64,000 bases of DNA from Lantana camara (GCA_037501455.1 CM074863.1:56277501-56341500), one strand, 5' to 3'. Positions 47,573 through 60,180 are shown, numbered from the stretch's first letter. The notes: a model not told the origin generated them from the letters alone. Translations and numbers: made by a program.

Positions 47573-47695
47573 GTAACGCCCGTTACCCACTTTGTTCTTG
47601 GGAGCTGTAACTCCCGTTACTCCATGCATTTGCACGCCTGTGACCATTAACGCCCATTACCCCATTTTATTCTTGGAAACCTTAACCCCCGTTAC
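47573..47695 (+). repeat. Palindrome cluster in LTR D
   Basis: GTAACGCCCGTTAC (47573-47586), GTAACTCCCGTTAC (47607-47620), TTAACGCCCATTAC (47647-47660) and TTAACCCCCGTTAC (47682-47695), spaced 30-40 bp. They lie in predicted intron 1. Confidence 0.85.
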
Positions 47696-49023
47696 CATGT
47701 TTGATTGAAGACTAACTGCTGCTAGTTTTGTGGTTAATTAGTACGTGACTGCTGCTTATTTCTTGATTATTTGTACATGTTTGTGAATTGTAATTGTGCA
47801 TAGCTTTGTGTGAGTTGTTACTTGTTGCATAAATTTTAATGCATGCATGTATGTTGTGTGTGAGTACGTTAAACTGTTAGGAATAGTGCCCTAGAAAGCC
47901 GATTGTATATCCGCTTTGTGCTTTTCCTTATTGTAATCACAGACAATCTTTGAATGAAATAACGAATTGAGGCAACACTTCTTTATATGCTCTTGTTTGG
48001 TATGCGTTTACTTTAGCTGTGCATGTATGAGAACTCCCCTAATCCTGATGACTTTAGGACTCTACCATTTAGGTGAAATGGTTCATGAAACGAGCCCTAT
48101 ATCACATAAGTCATGATTAGTAAAATACTCCAAGCCGATGAGTCCTACAGACAGTGGGAGTGTCAACCTGACTCCTCTAAGGCTTGCTTGTGGGATCACG
48201 CCCTTAAGAAGGACCACCTTGTTTCATGGAGGTGCAAAGTGTATAGTTGATACGTGCGTGATACATGAGGGTGCTTACTTTAACAAGTAAGTTCACTGAG
48301 GTGCCCCGTGTGAGAACATTCCTAAATGGGAAAGGAAGTTTCTATTTCAGAAAATGGAAACTTCCAGATTAGAAAATATCTCACGAGTCATTGATGTGAT
48401 TAATTGATCCTTAGACTTGAGGTTCCATGTTACTTTCTGAGTTAACTCTGTAGTCTTTGGTATAAGCTTTAAAGGGTGTCGCCTTAGACAACTGATTCAA
48501 GGCTTATGCTGGGGCTGCACAAGTGATTCATGAAAGTGAATGAGAATCAAGAAAGGACCTACACTTGCATATGCAAGGTGATCTCTTATTGTGTAAGTCA
48601 TTCATATGCCATATGGAGTCCTTGGCCAAGGCAGTAGATCAAGACATCAAGAAAAGGGTTTCTTGGATTGAGATCAAATGGATATGAAATGCACTTAGCT
48701 TTAAGACCAGATTATTAGGGTTCTGATTATTCCCTTGCCCTAGATCTTGGTTGAGAGATAGTAAGTAGGAGGATTGTATCTCACATGAATCAATGACTTA
48801 AAGGTTCTATCGAATCCGAACATTCCAATTCAGCTAGGGGTTAAACACCTGTTGCTAGACTATGGTCGTTTAATCTGTGGACTGATTAATTAATTAGTGA
48901 ATTAATTAATTAGGGTCACTGCTAATTGAATTGAGAACCTAGAGGGTCACACACAACAACTTGGTTACATGAGTTGAGGCTTGAAAATGATTAAACGAGT
49001 TAAATCGGGCCAAGAGGGTTCCA

Positions 49024-49091
49024 CACGTGTGAAGTCACACGTGTGGCTCACGTGAGTGACATGTGTCACTGTGACACGTGTCACACACGTG
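49024..49091. promoter_or_regulatory. Cluster of five CACGTG palindromes in copia U3
   Basis: CACGTG at 49024, 49038, 49049, 49075 and 49086, mostly extended to ACACGTGT, plus a GACATGTGTC variant between the third and fourth. CACGTG is the core G-box/E-box bound by plant bZIP and bHLH factors. It lies about 340 bp upstream of the TATA box. Confidence 0.8.
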
Positions 49092-49432
49092 TGTATATAT
49101 ATATATCATATATATGTTAAATAATTAATTAGTTAATTATTTAATAGACTTTGGTTTAATTTTGAATTAAAAAGAAAGTCTAATTTTGGAGAAAATAATC
49201 TAGTTAATTAATTATGAATTAATTAATTAGATAAAATAAGTTATTTATTTTTATAATAAATAAAGTATAAAATTATCCAAAAATAGTTTGGATATTTTTA
49301 GCTCTCTTAAAAGTTGACTTGAAATAGAATTCAAAGTCAAAGTTGGAAAATACTTGATGATCAAGTAATAGGAGAGAGAGGGACCAAATTCTTTGTCCAT
49401 TAGGACTAGGTTCGGCCGCCCCTCCCCTTTCC

Positions 49433-49440
49433 TATATATA
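49433..49440 (+). promoter_or_regulatory. TATA box of copia LTR E2
   Basis: CCTATATATAGG, followed by GGGGAGCTCATGCTCCCC, an inverted repeat at the likely start of transcription. Confidence 0.75.
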
Positions 49441-51484
49441 GGGGAGCTCATGCTCCCCTTTAGAGCTAATTGACAATTCTTGGTTCATGTGTTGAACACC
49501 TTCCTTTCTCCAAGATTAAATTAAACCCTAGGTTAAGCCTAAACACTAACTAGAGAACTAGCATCCTTACTAGTTAGATTGTGATCAAGTTGGTGGACTT
49601 TCTCTAGAGACTTCAAGTTAGAAGTTTGAAGATTCGAGCTTTACCAAGGAGAGGGGATCAAGCCGCGAGAAGAGCGTTCTTGGGTGGCTTGAAACGCTTC
49701 AAGAAAGAATAAAAGAAAAGTAAGTTTTCTATCTTTACGAATTTGGTTACACGATTGCGAGTTCAAGGTCCTTTTGTTGGGAAAAATTTTTAAATTCCGC
49801 TGCTCTGATTCGTGTTTTCCAACAGAAACATGTATGTATATATATATGTTTATGAAAACTATTTGTTTCCTTTACATTTTACTAATTGTATGCTATTATT
49901 AATCTATTATATATAATATCATATTAGTATTAGCTTTGGTTGTTATTTATATATATATGTAATCTATTATATAATATGTTATAAATCTTGTTCAAACTTA
50001 TGAATTTAATTTTAATGAATGATACTTGATGTTAGCTATTTTTAATTCTATGAATTGATTTATTTGTAATATTAATTTGTTATATAATGTTTAATAATTC
50101 TTGTGTAATTTTATGAATTTAATTTAAATCAAATTTTACGTGTTACTTTGAATGACTTAAGTGTTGCATTCTTGCATCTCATATGCATACATAGTATACA
50201 TTCGCATCGTCGTGCATCTATTTGGTACATAATCGAGTCTAAGTCTCGGGTTTTATGTTTGTTTGTCACAGAGGAGGTTCCCGATGAGGTTGTTGAGCCC
50301 GAGACCTAGTTGTTGGTGGTCGGCACGCACGTGTTTCTTTTGTTCTTGTGTATAAGGTGAGGTTTAGGAATTTCTTTTAGTTAAATGACCTAAAACCCCT
50401 ATATGCTCGTATTTCTAAGCCCGCATGCCATTATATATTATATATATACGTAGATATGTGTTAAATATATATGTTATGATCTTATTAATCACTTTGGATT
50501 TTGAAATTAGTATACGGGCATATGTATTTTTTATTTTGAAAACCTTATGATATAATGGGTTATGTAAGCTATGTTATGATATGCTAGCGAGTTAAACCAT
50601 GAAGGATTGGTAAATGTATGATATGTCCCGAATGTTTGGGCCCCGGATCTATGAGCGAGGACACCCGGGACGGCATAGGGCCGTCGGGATTATCACTCCT
50701 TAGCATAATTCCATCCGAAGTGTTACGCGCGACCTCTGGGAGTTGGGAAGGCATTCTCTTCGATACTCGCGGTGTAAAATTCGGGAAAGACTCGTAGGGG
50801 GAGTACTACCCCTCGAGGTTAGTTATGTATGGATAGTTAGGGTTCACGTGGCCCTTCTATCGCGGAGTTTAGGGATTCTATATTTGATTTCGGTTTTTAT
50901 GGTTATGTATGTGAAGCAAGGTTGGAAGCTCGTTTCTCGCGCGAGCATTATGATTATGTTTTGGAAATTATGAAACGGGGATAGTACTTATGAAACGTTT
51001 CTGGTTCAGTATATTTATATGTATGGTTTTTCTTTTAAAAACGCTTTGGTATGAAAACCTATTCCCGGTTCATGAATTCCTCTTTTTAATAGGTGCTTTG
51101 CTCTATATTTATAGTGTGTGGGTGTGCGTTAGCCCCTCACTCGATCGCTGGACTGACACCTCTTTTATCTTTTCAGGTTTGGTCTTTTTGAGGTCGAGTT
51201 GGGCGGAGAAGTGCATCTTTCGAGTCACACTTCGTTGGTTAGGTCGAGTTAGGATGCATTCTGGCTGCACGTGCATATGTTTTGATACTTTTGGTATTAC
51301 ATGTATATGTTCTACGGATTATGTTTAGCACTTTGGATTTGTGACTTTACCGCTCTTGTATATCTTGTATATATTTGATCTACTCGACTTTTGATGTTAA
51401 TATATGTAAAGTGCTTCCGTTATTACGCTGTTGTACTTTCTTATTTGTTTCTTTTGCGCACTCTGAGTCTGGTCTTACCTCCGC

Positions 51485-54400
51485 TGTGACACCCCGAACC
51501 GAGACCCCGGTCCACGCATGAAATAGAAGTCCATACATGAACCAAGCTCACGGTGAACGAAGACAGAGAAAAAAAAAACAACTTGTTAGGCAGGACTAGA
51601 CCCTGTACCAATCAATTTAACAAAACTAAGAATGCGGAAGCAATGTAATCATGCAATCACAATCCAATATAAAATTTTAATTCATACAAGAATGTAAATA
51701 CGGGTTCAACTAATTCAAGATCTTATCCTAACCTGTCCCGAATCAATACAATGCAATAACATATAAACGAGTTCAACTAGGGCCCTAGAAACCTGTCCCA
51801 AGTTCAATAAAGTAATAACTATATAGAGTGGCTTACATAGCCCAGTTACAAGTAGGAAATAAAGGTACGGTACGATGCAATGCAAACAGGACCAAGACTC
51901 AATCAAAGACTTCAAAAGACTCCCGCCTAACGACTACAGAGCCTGCAAGACAGACACTAAAAACAACGAGAGGGAGGGGTCAGCCAACTGACTGAGTGAA
52001 GGGGGTACACACGCATATACATATATAATCAGGAAACCAGGCAGGCATAATTCCACTATACCTTTTAGGATTAAATAAACAGGAGACGGGAATCAAGATT
52101 AAATCAATACGTACGGGTGAAATTATGTCAGGCCATACAAGTCACGTAAACGAGATATAATATGCATGTGTCAATATCCGTATGCCTCTGTTGATGCCCA
52201 CTTTACCTATACGATCCACGAGCTCCGGTGCTGAACAGGGACTGAGACATACCAAAGGTTACGGATATCTATGCTTAACATTTTAGGGGACCCGACGAGA
52301 ACGGGTAATTAATCCATCCTGGAGTCCTCTTTTCACTTATTAAATGACAGGTACAAGCAGGTAATCAGGAAACAAGCAGGAAACAAGAGTTATAATTAAT
52401 TATCAGGCGGGAAAAACAAGTACAGATTAATCTCCTTTCTCCGGGTGCAATGTGGCCGGTAGCTAACCTCCACATCCGTGCATCAGGGTAATCTTTGGGT
52501 TCATGACTCCCTCAGATCGGAGCCCCATCTCCCACCAAACCTCCTGGTGGGTATCCGGGTAGTCCAACAGGATGGGACCTGTGCAAGAGTTCACCGTCGG
52601 CCCGATGCCTCCCCGGTTCCCTCAATACACAAGCCCCTGGGCCCCAGGAACAGGTACAAGATCCACACCGGCTAGCCCAGCGCTAGGAAAGCCGGGGGCA
52701 ATTAGGAATATCTCGCAAAACGGGCCAGGATTAATACTATGCAGTTTATAAATCATTTCCGATACATAGCCGGTATAAAAGATATGGTCAACTTTAATAT
52801 GAAAACCATTTGGCATACTTTTAATTCATTCAAGGTTATAGGTCGTTTATAAAGAAAACCCTTACCTCCAAGTGTGCAAGAAGGACCAAGAAAGAAAGAC
52901 CACGAACCACAAACATCTCCACCGAGGAGAACACTGTACAAGAAAGGAAACACGGTGTACTTGTGAGACACGACTCAATAATGACACCAATTAGGACGCA
53001 CGGCGATGTTCATGAAGTGGTGCATCATGTTATGGTATGATTCAATAAGTATTAAATCATAATTATGTCATGAAATGGTGTGATCGTGTTCATGAGCACA
53101 AGTAATGTCATTTAGACATATAAATGATTTAATCATTCAATTAGACATGTATACAATGCATGTAAGTTAAATAAGAGGTTGAGGAGGTGAAAGGAAGGCG
53201 ATAAAACGGTTTTTGGCAAAGGTTAGGAAAAGCTGACATTTTTCGGGAATACACAAGCTGTAAAGAATTGAATATATCTTGAGTTACAGAAGTTGGAATT
53301 TTGTTTATTGGAAATGAAACTAGACACATAGACCTTTAAAATGGTATATGGCTCGACTTGTGGTTCAAAGCGAGGTGAAAATGGCGTAGGCTCGAAGTTG
53401 GGTGAAAGCAGACTGTCGGTAACGTGGTGACACTAAAAAGAATTGATTATATCTCATAAATGAGACAATATATTGATTTTATTCTAATTGGAGGTTGTTC
53501 TAGACTTCAAGAGGTTTCCAACGGCTCAAAAATCAGGTCAATCGGAGGTCGTATGAGGGAGTACCCGGCCGGGGAAAAATAAGACAGAAATTTACCCTGC
53601 CGGGGAGAGCAGGTGCAGAAACCTTTTATACTAAACTACCCGCCCGGGTAGTTTTGTGGGCAAAAATCTACCCGCCCGGGTAGACCTTCTGGGCGAGAAA
53701 AAGTGACAGAAATAGGGGTTGCTCTAAGGGGAAGGAGAAGGAAGCAAAAACCACCTCAAATCTCAACCAAAACACTCTAAATTGAAGGCATAAGTTCATG
53801 TAAACATGCTCTATCATATATCTGAAATTCAAGCCATGAAACCAAGTATATAACAAGTTGCCATTAAAGCTCAAGCAAGATGCAACAATGGTGTTTCAAG
53901 TTCGGGGCAAGAAACGGGCACAAATCTAGCAAATAAACGACAAGCACACTCACGGGAGCAACATACTAAAATTATAGCTCAAATAGATCAGATATAAACA
54001 CATTAGGAGCAAATTCTCATTTACAATCACTATTCATCATCTTCATGAAAGGTATGAATCTGAGCAAGAAAAACAAGATACAATCGGGAGGAAAAGAAGT
54101 ATGTAACGAGAGGAATACAATGGTTACCTTAGGTCGTTGATCGGACGGTTGGATCTCGAAAACCCGAGCTCAAGGGTTCATGGCCAAAAGGGGGAAAATC
54201 CTTCTCTTCTCTCTTCTTCCTTGCTTGTACATGAAATGAGGGAGAGAGATGAACTAGGCTCCTTTCTGGGGCTGAGTTGAACGGGTCGAGTTGTACGGGT
54301 AGGGTCATGCGGTATCCGATCCATTCGGATCGGATTTTAAAATGGTAGGGTGATCAAATGGCTTAGAAATTAAAAGGTTAATTCATTGAATCCGAATCAT

Positions 54401-54676
54401 TGAAACGAACTCAATGTTAAGGTTGGAATTCGAATCCAAAATCCCGAGCTCAAGGTAGCTACGAAGGCCCAAAACACCCTAATTAAAATTAGGTCCCTAA
54501 CGAGCAATTATTAGACAATTGAGTCCAAGAAGAATTTAAATAAATTCTAAAGCGCACGTAATTAAATAGAGTTACACGTTGACACGTAGGCATGTGATTC
54601 ACTTAAATGATGTAATTACCGAATTAAACTCTCACGTGACCTCGTACCTGGCTTGCTGGAAAACTGGGGTGTCACA
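51485..54676 (-). mobile_element. Solo LTR I (minus strand) inside LTR D
   Basis: 3192 bp. In sense direction it runs TGTGACACCCCAGTTTTCC... to ...GGGGTGTCACA. Flanks are tccgc (51480-51484) and tccac (54677-54681), a TSD with one G/A difference at a CpG. Sense-strand sites: donor CTAAG|GTAACC 54127, acceptor TTGTACAG at 52934, block 52933-52866, donor GGAG|GTAAGG 52865, hairpin CAGTC/GGCTG (51994-51981), acceptor TTGCAG at 51943, arms GTTAGGCGG (rc 51923-51931) and CCTGCCTAAC (rc 51585-51594). Confidence 0.9.
53562..53683 (-). repeat. Palindrome cluster in LTR I
   Basis: Four inverted-repeat units: TACCCGGCCGGGG (near 53562), TACCCTGCCGGGG (near 53593), CTACCCGCCCGGGTAG (53636-53651) and the same 16-mer again (53668-53683). 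They lie in predicted intron 1 on the minus strand. Confidence 0.85.
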
Positions 54677-54814
54677 TCCACCTAGCATAGTGGGTGTGTA
54701 TGTCTCCCGTTCGCTATGATTTGGACTTGGATACGGATTTCCCATTTCGTATTCGGGTTTGGGTCTTAGTTCGGGGAATGTGGTATCCCACGTGCGGGGT
54801 GCTACATCCTTAAG

Positions 54815-54826
54815 TGGTATCAGAGC
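54815..54826 (+). promoter_or_regulatory. Primer-binding site of element D
   Basis: TGGTATCAGAGC, 8 bases after the LTR edge at 54806, with the same CCTTAAG spacer as in element C. Matches initiator tRNA-Met. Confidence 0.92.
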
Positions 54827-55022
54827 TCGAGGTTGCAAAACCTGAGCTCTAGAGTCGTGTGAGTCTGTCTAAGTCATACGGTATAGGGTTATGTGATTGG
54901 TTGTTCTTTTCTATTCTATGTGCTTTAATTGATAGATTACTTGTCTTATTTCTATTAATTGTATACATAAACATGTACTAACCTTCACGCATCGATATTT
55001 GCCCTGATTTGTGGATTACAAG

Positions 55023-56782
55023 ATGCCTCCAAGAAGGAGAGATCGTGATCAAACCCCTGATCTTAATCAACCCCCTCCGGGTCTACAGAATCCACTTCCG
55101 CCACCACCGTTGAATGCTGAAAACATTGTTCAGGCTTTATTGGATCAGCTTCAACAGAATCAGAGGAATCAAGCACCTCCTGTTCATGGTCAAGATGGAG
55201 CTACCTCGGCAATTTATAAGGAATTTCGGAATAACAATCCTCCGAAATGGTACGGCGGGGATGATATTAAAGCTGAGGAGTGGCTTAGTGAGATCAATGG
55301 GATATGGGAGATTTGTACAGCAAGTTCACAAGATAAGGCTATATGTACCGCCCGGTTTATTCAAGGGCAGGCTTCAGCTTGGCTAAAGGGAGTCCTAGCA
55401 AGGCTTGATAGGAATGGGTTGCAATTCAATTGGGAATCCTTTATTCAAGAGTTTCATGAGAAATATATACCTCAAAGTGCAAGAGAGAGGAGATTGCAAG
55501 AGTTCTCTGATTTGAAACAAGGAAATAGAACAGTGGAGGGCTACATCCTCGAGTTTGAAGGCTCGCGCCTTATGCTACCCACATCACTAATGATGACAAA
55601 CTAAAGGCAAGAAACTTTGTTCGTGGCCTTCGGATGGAGCTTCAAGAGGCTCTACAAGCGGTGACTGTTGATACTTGGGCTAAAGCAACTAAGAAAGCAA
55701 TTCGGGTTGAGGCGGAAAGAATGAGGTTCAAATCACAAACTTTTCATTCGGGCCGTGGTTCTAGTTCATGCATGAATTTGGGTAAGAGACCCGCACCTCC
55801 AACGGGTACTCCTAGTTTTCGGCCTTAAGGTAATACCAACCCTAACAGTAATAACAACAAGAAACTTCGCCTTTCGGGCCCCGCAACACCTCTAGCACTA
55901 CCGGCACCCGTCTAATGTACTTATTGTCAAGGAAGACACTCGGTCGAGAAATGTTGGAAGCTCTTAGGAAGATGCTACGGGTGTGGATCTTCGGACCATA
56001 TGGTTGATAAATGCCCAAAAAAGAAGTTTGCTCCCACGGATAGAGAGGAATCAGAGGCCGACGATCCAGGCATGTGCTTATGCCCTCGAGGGCGAGGAAG
56101 AAGAGACCGAGCTTGACCCGAATGTCGTGGTGGAAGGTACAATCAACATACATGGCATCTCATTACATGCATTATTTGATCCCGGGGCTACACATTCTTT
56201 CATTTCCCGGGATATAGCTGCTTCTTTGACTTTGCCTGTTGAATTATCTGCGCATGTGTATGTTGTAAGCTCTCCTTTGGGAGGGAGTTTGGTGACAGAC
56301 AAAGTTTTTCGAGAGTGCCCGGTGAGTTTTGAGGGCCGTGTTTTTCCTGCAGATCTGATAGAGATGTCGATGAAGAAGTATGGAGTAATCCTCGGGATGG
56401 ATTGGCTCTTCAGACATCGTGCTAAGATGGATTGTTATGAGAAGAAGGTTTCCTTGGGTTCAGTGGTGTTCACTGGCGAGAGGTTAAAGACTAGGCCGTT
56501 TGTTTCGTTTATGGAAGCAAGTAAGCTCGTCCGGGACGGAGCAACAGGTTTTGTTGCTTATCTCCTTAACAAACCAAAAGATCAAGCCAAACTTGAGGAG
56601 ACAGGGGTCGTACAAGAATACCCCGATGTTTTCCCTGAGAATTTGGGATCTTTACCTCCCGATAGGGATATCGAGTTTGTGGTAGACCTTTATCCCGGAG
56701 CTGAGCTGTTTTCGAAGACTCCCTATAAGATGGCTCCTACTGAGTTAAAGGACTTGAAGTCGCAGCTTGATGAACTTCTAGT
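55023..56782 (+). pseudogene. Gag-protease of element D, decayed and truncated at start of RT
   Basis: Starts at ATG 55023 (MPPRRRDRDQTPD), with a Pro/Gln/Asn-rich N-terminus, then Gag core motifs (YKEFRNNNPPKWYG, AEEWLSEINGIWE, FIQEFHEKYIPQ, FSDLKQGNRTVEGY). A frameshift at about 55558-55570, in-frame TAA at 55826-55828 and 55913-55915, and a second frameshift at about 56020-56075 disable it. Two zinc knuckles follow (CTYC...C from 55916, with one residue less than usual before His, and CYGC...C). The protease has DPGATHSF (Asp at 56178) and ILGMDWL. The pol frame stops being recognisable at about 56780, right after the lead-in to RT (KTPYKMAPTEL). RT, RNase H and integrase are missing. Confidence 0.88.
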
Positions 56783-56878
56783 GTGGCGCGCCGTCCGATA
56801 GATCGTACAGGTATGCGTCACGAGAGAGTTTACCTTACGCACTTATGTGATTTAATTCCCTTTTTATGTATTTAATTC
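56783..56878. other. Unassigned junction sequence
   Basis: About 96 bp between the broken pol of D and the minus-strand LTR B3. It matches neither and has no visible coding or repeat feature. It is probably a remnant of the DNA joined when D's 3' part was lost. Confidence 0.4.
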
Positions 56879-59800
56879 TGTAGCGCCCCCACTTTGCTGG
56901 TAGAGAGCGGCGCCCCAACCCCCGCACTGAAGCACCCCTCAAGTAATGGTGTGAGCCATCACTCAAGAAATACCCCAGCAAATGGCATATCCATTAACGA
57001 TTAACAAATAGTGTTTAACTATGTGGCTTATGCAGCGGAAAATCAGAGTATTTTAAAACTTTTCAAAACATGTGCGTGATGGCATATAAACAAGCAAGTA
57101 CTGATCGTTAAGCAGAAGAGACTATTAACATTACTATATCAACATTATCACAGGAGCACATGATAGCAATTGTAGCAGTATCCAAGTAGCAGAAGGATTA
57201 TTACAAAAGCATAAGGTAAAGTATCAATGCAGCCATATAACATATGCAGGACACAAAATAGATTAATAAAGTAAAGTCCTGACTCAAACAAAATGAACAC
57301 TCTAGAGCTTAAAGATACCTCTAGACTGCGGCTGCAAGACCTGAAACCATGAGGCCAGAAAACAGGTAGAGGTATTAGTCAAAGTGACTAAGTGAGGGAT
57401 ATCTTTAAAAGAAAGTACTTAAAGTAAACGTTTGAAGTGAAGTTCATAAGGTAAAACCTTTAATGCAAAGCTTTGAAGAAGAACTTAAGAATAAGTTCAA
57501 GTGATAAAACCCTTTGATGCAATGCTATAAGTAATGAGAGTATTCAAAACACTTTCATGAATGTTGTCACACGCGCACGCATATGCTATGATTTGGTTCA
57601 TATGATTTTCATAAAACGGGATAAGGGTAGGGAACAACTTTGCAAGATATGAACCAACTTTATGAAAACATTGATGCCCGCAAGCTAGGCTTCTCCATCC
57701 TTACCCCAGAAAACATGACCATTAATAGGGTGTCGGACCGAGATCAACAACACCCTAACACATACACACATGCACCATCCTCCACCAAGTTTCACTTCGG
57801 GGAGCGACCCCTAGGTGACCATTAACCATTGATTTGGGAATAGATTTGCGGTCCATTCCCGACAATTGCCCTGACTTAACCAAACCTCCTGATTAAAGTC
57901 GGTATCAATCGCCTAGTGTGGCGGTCGGTATTAGTGATGTCGTTGGCGCTCACCTCCCGAGCATCACCTCTACACATAACCGCCGGGCCCATACCATTAA
58001 CCATTGATTGCATGCACCATTGATGACATCCAGAATAAATCCGAATGTATGAACCATTGAACATATGCATTAAACCATTGATGCAATACTTTGAAACCAT
58101 AAACCATTGATGCATTACTTTGAAAACATGTGCCATTGATGTTATACTTTGAAAACATAAACCATTGATGTTATACTTTGAAAACATGTGCCTTTGATCA
58201 ATGAATAACAAATAGGATTGGGTTCTTTAAAGAATCATCCCTATAAAGGGTATTTCAAAACAAGAATGTAAAACACTAGGCATAGAGTTTCAAAACGATT
58301 GAATCATTAAGTATTCATGGTTCCAGTTGAAAACATTTATAACCTCACCTATTAATAACAGTAGGTAGGATAGATTATGCAGTGCCCTGGGGATTCCAGT
58401 GCTCAACCTTAACTCCTGTAAGTGTGTACTAAGGTGAGCTAAGACACACTTCTATCACGATGCACATAAACATATAAAACAAGTACAGAACATGTAATGA
58501 CAAGAGAGTAATACCATTTAAGGTATTAGAGAAGGATAACACACAAAGGAATCCTTAAAGTGAGTTATCATTAATGTGGGACTATGATCTTACTATAATC
58601 AATTAGGAATTAATCAAATTATGAATCCTATCGCAAAACCTTAGGTTATAAAACAAGTCCTCGAAAGAAAACACATTTTGAAATCACATTTTAGACCCCA
58701 GATTTGAAAACCCTAAGTGCAAATGTCTATTAAGAAAGCACAAGTTTTAATTCACTTTTACTATTCAAAAGTACTATTCACAGTTACTATTCCAGATTAC
58801 TATTCACGAATTACTATTCACATGTTACTATTCACTTGTCGGGTCAAAGGGTCGGGTCATACCCACACACTAAACACACACTCATGCACACACACGAGCA
58901 CACTCACACACACACGGCATGCACATACAGACACCCTAATTCAATTATGATCTCGATTATAACCTATAGTTTCAAGTTCATGTTATTATAAGCAAGTGTG
59001 ATCTAGGTTAAAGGCATAACCTATGGTTAAGAGGTCTAATTAAAGCATAACATCAAGTTATGAAACACTATTCTATCTTAGGTTATAACATGTGACACTA
59101 TCAAAGTGTATAACATATGATCAGGTTCTATTCCATTAATCCACATCATATCATAAGCTCAAGTCATAACATATGAGTCATGTAACATTGTAACAATGTA
59201 ATAACATATCATAGACATAAGTCATAGCATATCAAGACCATTAATCATGTAGCATTCATCAATTGAGACCATATAGTAACATGTAACAAGTTATAATATA
59301 ATTGATCATAGGTTACTATTCCATTGCATAACATGCTTGAACATAAATTAAATATCATAATCATGCATCAATTATCATCATATAATAGCTCCATAACATG
59401 ATCATACCATATACTAAAGCAATTCATAACATTTCATAGCATATACTAAACAATTAAATCATAATTCACTACTAAGAAACATATTATAAAAACTATATAA
59501 TAAATGCATAAAAAAAAATTTTATATATCTTAGGGAAGACCCTAAGACCCAACCTAAACATAATATAAACATACCATAACATAAAAACATAAACTAAACT
59601 AAAACATAACATAAAAACATAAAATAAAATAAAACAACATCTAACCTAGCAAGGGGGGGAGCCTCACGGCAAGAGGGGGAGAGAGGGAGGAAGAAAGGGA
59701 GTTGTTAACACAACATATGAGCAAGGAATTCAATGGCATGAGGGGGGTATTTATAGGTGTTGGGAAGCCCCTCACCTTGGAAATAAAATGTAAGGAAGGG

Positions 59801-60180
59801 TAGGAGAGCAAAATGGTAAAACTTCTCTTGGAAGCTAACTTTGTTCTTGAAGCTAAAATGGGACTGCTGGGGGGTATTTCGGTATTTTCACTGCCAAAAC
59901 GTGAAGTTAAGTGTCAGGAAGTATAACCATTCCGTCCGGGCAAAAATTAGCTTCAAAACGCATATTCATAAGTCTAAATCGGATTTACCGTTTAAAAGAT
60001 ACATTAGTTTTAGTGAATAAAAGTTTTGAGCCCGAAACTCAACACGAGTGAAAAACGACTTTCGAGAATGATTTTCAAGTCCGGATTATTTCCAAAATTC
60101 AAGAAATAAATCGAGAAGCGTTTTGAATCCAATATCGACTATAAAACGTTTTATCGATAGAAAGTTGAAAACGTAGAATG
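56879..60180 (-). repeat. Minus-strand LTR of family B (B3), interrupted by element G
   Basis: Reverse complement aligns with LTR B from its 3' end (TGTAGCGCCCCC at 56879) to about 640 bp from its 5' end, where element G interrupts it. More diverged than B2. TATAAATA at rc 59748-59755; donor CTAG|GTTAG 59645; second donor ATAG|GTGAGG 58348; acceptor TTTCAG|G at 57341. No PBS lies to its left, so it is a solo LTR or the 3' LTR of a lost element. Confidence 0.87.
58010..58200 (-). repeat. About 30-bp tandem repeats (ACCATTGATG type) in B3
   Basis: Six or more units containing ACCATTGATG followed by TACTTTGAAAACAT, located in predicted intron 2 where LTR B has its CAGACAGAATCA array instead. 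The repeat was replaced or independently amplified. Confidence 0.8.

Larger units (their letters stand above)
47875..49824 (+). mobile_element. Copia solo LTR (E2) inside LTR D
   Basis: 1950 bp, TGTTAGGAATAGTG... to ...TTTTCCAACA, flanked by taaac (47870-47874) and gaaac (49825-49829), a duplication with one mismatch. No internal region. It keeps the promoter segment missing from LTR E: five CACGTG motifs (49024-49091) and TATATATA (49433-49440). Confidence 0.92.
46095..54806 (+). repeat. 5' LTR of element D, carrying two nested solo LTRs
   Basis: The left edge is approximate and the first 100-200 bp look lost. The right edge GGGGTGCTACA at 54806 is exact and followed by a PBS. Net length without the nested LTRs is about 3.6 kb. 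Leader sites: donor GATCCGAG|GTAAG (46682), acceptor TTTGTCACAG ending 50271, block 50272-50356, donor TAAG|GTGAGG (50357), acceptor TTTTCAG ending 51176 and arm GTTGGGCGG 51198-51206. Its partner arm CCGCC-TAGC near 51480/54682 is split by solo LTR I. Confidence 0.82.
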
